Shown here: piece after piece, positions 28,559 through 30,174 of the stretch | Position numbering within the stretch: the first letter of the stretch is position 1 | How the letters are laid out: each line of letters opens with the position of its first letter | NCBI GenBank assembly: GCA_965262505.1 | Contig: CBDHFM010000024.1 | Span: forward strand, 1-30,174 | Direction of reading: 5' to 3' | Source: JACPPO01 sp965262505 | GTDB lineage: Bacteria; Acidobacteriota; Vicinamibacteria; Vicinamibacterales; UBA2999 | Length of the DNA: 30,174 nucleotides | The notes under the pieces: generated by a model | Databases searched by the model: none | What the model saw: only the letters and a program-made list of their open reading frames with translations | Told to the model about the DNA's origin: nothing | Position numbers and translations under genes: made by a program

Positions 28559-30174
28559 TCTTACCGCTATGAAAGGAAGAACCGTCACCAGCCGGAGAAG
28601 GTCGATGTCGACCACGTTACCGAGTCACACCGCTGCATTCTTATTGAGGGCGCCGTCGGATCTGGAAAGTCGAAATTACTCCGGCGGCTAATTACTAAAG
28701 CCACTGTCACGGATGAGTTCAGCAAGGCCAAGGTAATTCCGCTTAGCGCGAGCTACACGGAGCTGATAGAGAAACACTCAGGCGACCTAAGTAAGCTCAT
28801 TGATCAGCGGGTGCCAATGGCGGTCAGGCAGTCATGCCACGATAGCGAATACCTAATTCTGATCGATGCCTTCGACGAGAGGCAGATGGAGACGAACAGC
28901 CAGGCCGACGAGCTCAACGCCATCTTCGACCAAGCGTCGGAAGAGAACTGTATTCGCGTCGTGGTGACGAGTAGGTTCCTCAAAGGCGTCGAGCGGGGCA
29001 ATATTTTACAGCCGGACGTTGCCCGCTGCGAGTTGCGCTACCTCTCGATGCAGCGTACCTTCGAATTCATTACCAAGATGTGCACGAAGGTCAACGTCAA
29101 GGGCCGCATCCTTGAAGATCTTAAGAAGTCAGCCCTCTTCAGGAACATGCCAAGGAGCCCGATGTCGGTCATTCTCCTGGCGCGTCTGCTGAACGAAAAC
29201 CAGAAGGAAATACCGTCAAACATGACGGAGCTGTATGCGAAGTATTCGGAGCTGATACTTGGCAGGTGGGATGAAAAGAAGGGTCTCCAGTCGCAGAAAG
29301 AATATCAGGCGCTCGACAACATCCTGATGAAGCTGGCTCGGCAGATGATTGACGACCAGCGGCTATTCATATCAGTGGATGAGGTTAAGGCCGTCTTCAA
29401 GGACTACCTGGACCAGCGCAACCTCGAAATAGATGCGGACCAACTATTCAACAAGATGGTCAACCGTTGCGAAATCATCCTCTTGGATAGCAGTTCTGAA
29501 ACACTCGGGTTCAAGCACCGGAGTTTCACGGAATTTTTTTATGCCAAGTCCTTTATTCAGGACCAGTCGCTCGTCGTCGACAACCGAGTGTTCAACGTTT
29601 ACTGGATGAACATGTTCTTCTTCTATCTCGGGTTGCGCAAGGACTGTCCAACCGATCTTAAGGCGATATTCGAGATGCCGACCGGTTCAGAACTGGAAGA
29701 GTGGCTGAAGATTATAAGCGTCTCAGATTACCTATTGGCGGCGTATACGACGCCGTACCAGGTGGTTGAGAAAGGCGTACTGAACATAGCAGTGACGGCG
29801 GCTGAGCTCTATCGGAAGATTGTCACGCAAGGCTCTGAGATGTGGTTCAGCAACCTACCGCAGATGCACCTGCTCTACCTCATCCAGATGGTCATCAGGG
29901 GAGGCTACTCGTATGGGTTCTTCGCCAAGGCCATTGAAGATGCCGCGCTGCGAATCGACGACTCGTCGCTGGATGACGAGACGAAGGCGTATGCGTTGTT
30001 TTTCCTTAACGTCGCGTATATCGACATCGGCAATGGCGAGACATTTGACTTCATGCTCAAACGAATTAAGGAGGACTTACCAGTCGACCTTCAGTTGGCG
30101 CTCCGGCACGAGGGTAAGAATGTCAAGGAACGGAGCGCGCTCATGCGCAAACAGGACAGACGCCTTCGCCGCAT
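28559..30174 (+). CDS. NACHT/STAND NTPase, continuation of the nuclease-NACHT gene (runs off the right edge)
   Basis: An uninterrupted frame of 538 codons resumes after the IS with SYRYERKNRHQPEKVDVDHV and runs off the edge. Walker A is LIEGAVGSGKSKLLRRL (28649-28672) and Walker B is LILIDAFDE (NACHT-type D-x-x-DE). RVVVTSRF is the sensor-like strand, and LGFKHRSFTEFFYAKSF is the conserved winged-helix NACHT motif with FxHRSFxEFF. A long helical C-terminal sensor region follows without recognised repeats. Bacterial NACHT proteins with nuclease effectors sense phage and trigger abortive infection. The original fusion to 26688-27289 is supported by both frames; the intact protein would be about 780 residues, ending near base 128 if the molecule is circular. 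Confidence 0.75.

Noticed and set aside
27287..28559. Target-site duplication for the IS3 element
   Set aside because: Flanks AAG/AGA and CCT do not match in any simple alignment of the ends.
1..30174. CRISPR arrays, tRNA or rRNA genes
   Set aside because: No regularly spaced short repeats with unique spacers apart from the iterons, and no cloverleaf or rRNA-like stretches were seen.

Overview
The window reads as a GC-rich, mobilizable, proteobacterial-type plasmid, quite possibly the whole molecule. Plasmid features are two iteron replicons with RepA_C-type initiators, two ParA partition loci, a ColE1-like mobC-mobA/mobB/mobD region, a Tn3-family transposon, an IS3-family element and many recombination scars. 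The last 7 bases equal the first 7 (GCCGCAT). Joining the ends through that overlap continues the open frame leaving the right edge into a lysine-rich tail ending at 128. I therefore suspect a circle of about 30,167 bp, but this is inference. The host cannot be named; initiator, relaxase and transposon families point to Pseudomonadota.

Layout: (1) 3-128, C-terminal tail of the large gene at the right edge. (2) 285-7206, type I restriction-modification operon hsdM-hicB-hicA-hsdS-hsdR, with a HicBA toxin-antitoxin pair between the methylase and specificity genes. (3) 7207-8650, IS3 and resolvase scars around a CPBP membrane protease, ending in a res-like site. (4) 8675-11860, replicon 1: DUF4258-type toxin-antitoxin candidate, a 162-bp tandem duplication that creates a chimeric ORF, parB-like gene, parA, repA and three iterons. 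(5) 12121-15715, mosaic of broken genes: Ltp-like protein with an in-frame stop, relaxase fragment, resolvase fragments, a 5'-truncated VWA protein, an OmpA lipoprotein and a decayed tnpR/res module. (6) 15763-19018, replicon 2: parA, RHH protein, DUF4258-like/DUF2283 pair, repA, three diverged iterons. (7) 19280-20056, an AbiU2-like HEPN gene. (8) 20198-26600, mobilization region starting with a replicon-origin remnant; it is cut by a Tn3-family transposon (22077-25839, 5-bp duplication AAGGT) that breaks mobA and mobB at once because they overlap in different frames. (9) 26688-30174, a nuclease-like plus NACHT NTPase gene split by an IS3-family element (27290-28556).

How it fits together: the two rep-par modules are paralogous, with identical stop-to-iteron distance (150 bp) and iteron spacing (35 and 34 bp) but different iteron sequences. 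This suggests duplicated or fused replicons that escaped incompatibility. Each carries its own small toxin-antitoxin-like pair. If the circle closes, the NACHT gene lies immediately upstream of the type I R-M operon, in the same direction, forming a defence block next to the mob region; the HEPN and Ltp-like genes add further candidate defence functions. The most interesting candidates are the IS-interrupted nuclease-NACHT gene, the toxin-antitoxin pair embedded in the R-M operon, and the twin replicons with conserved geometry.
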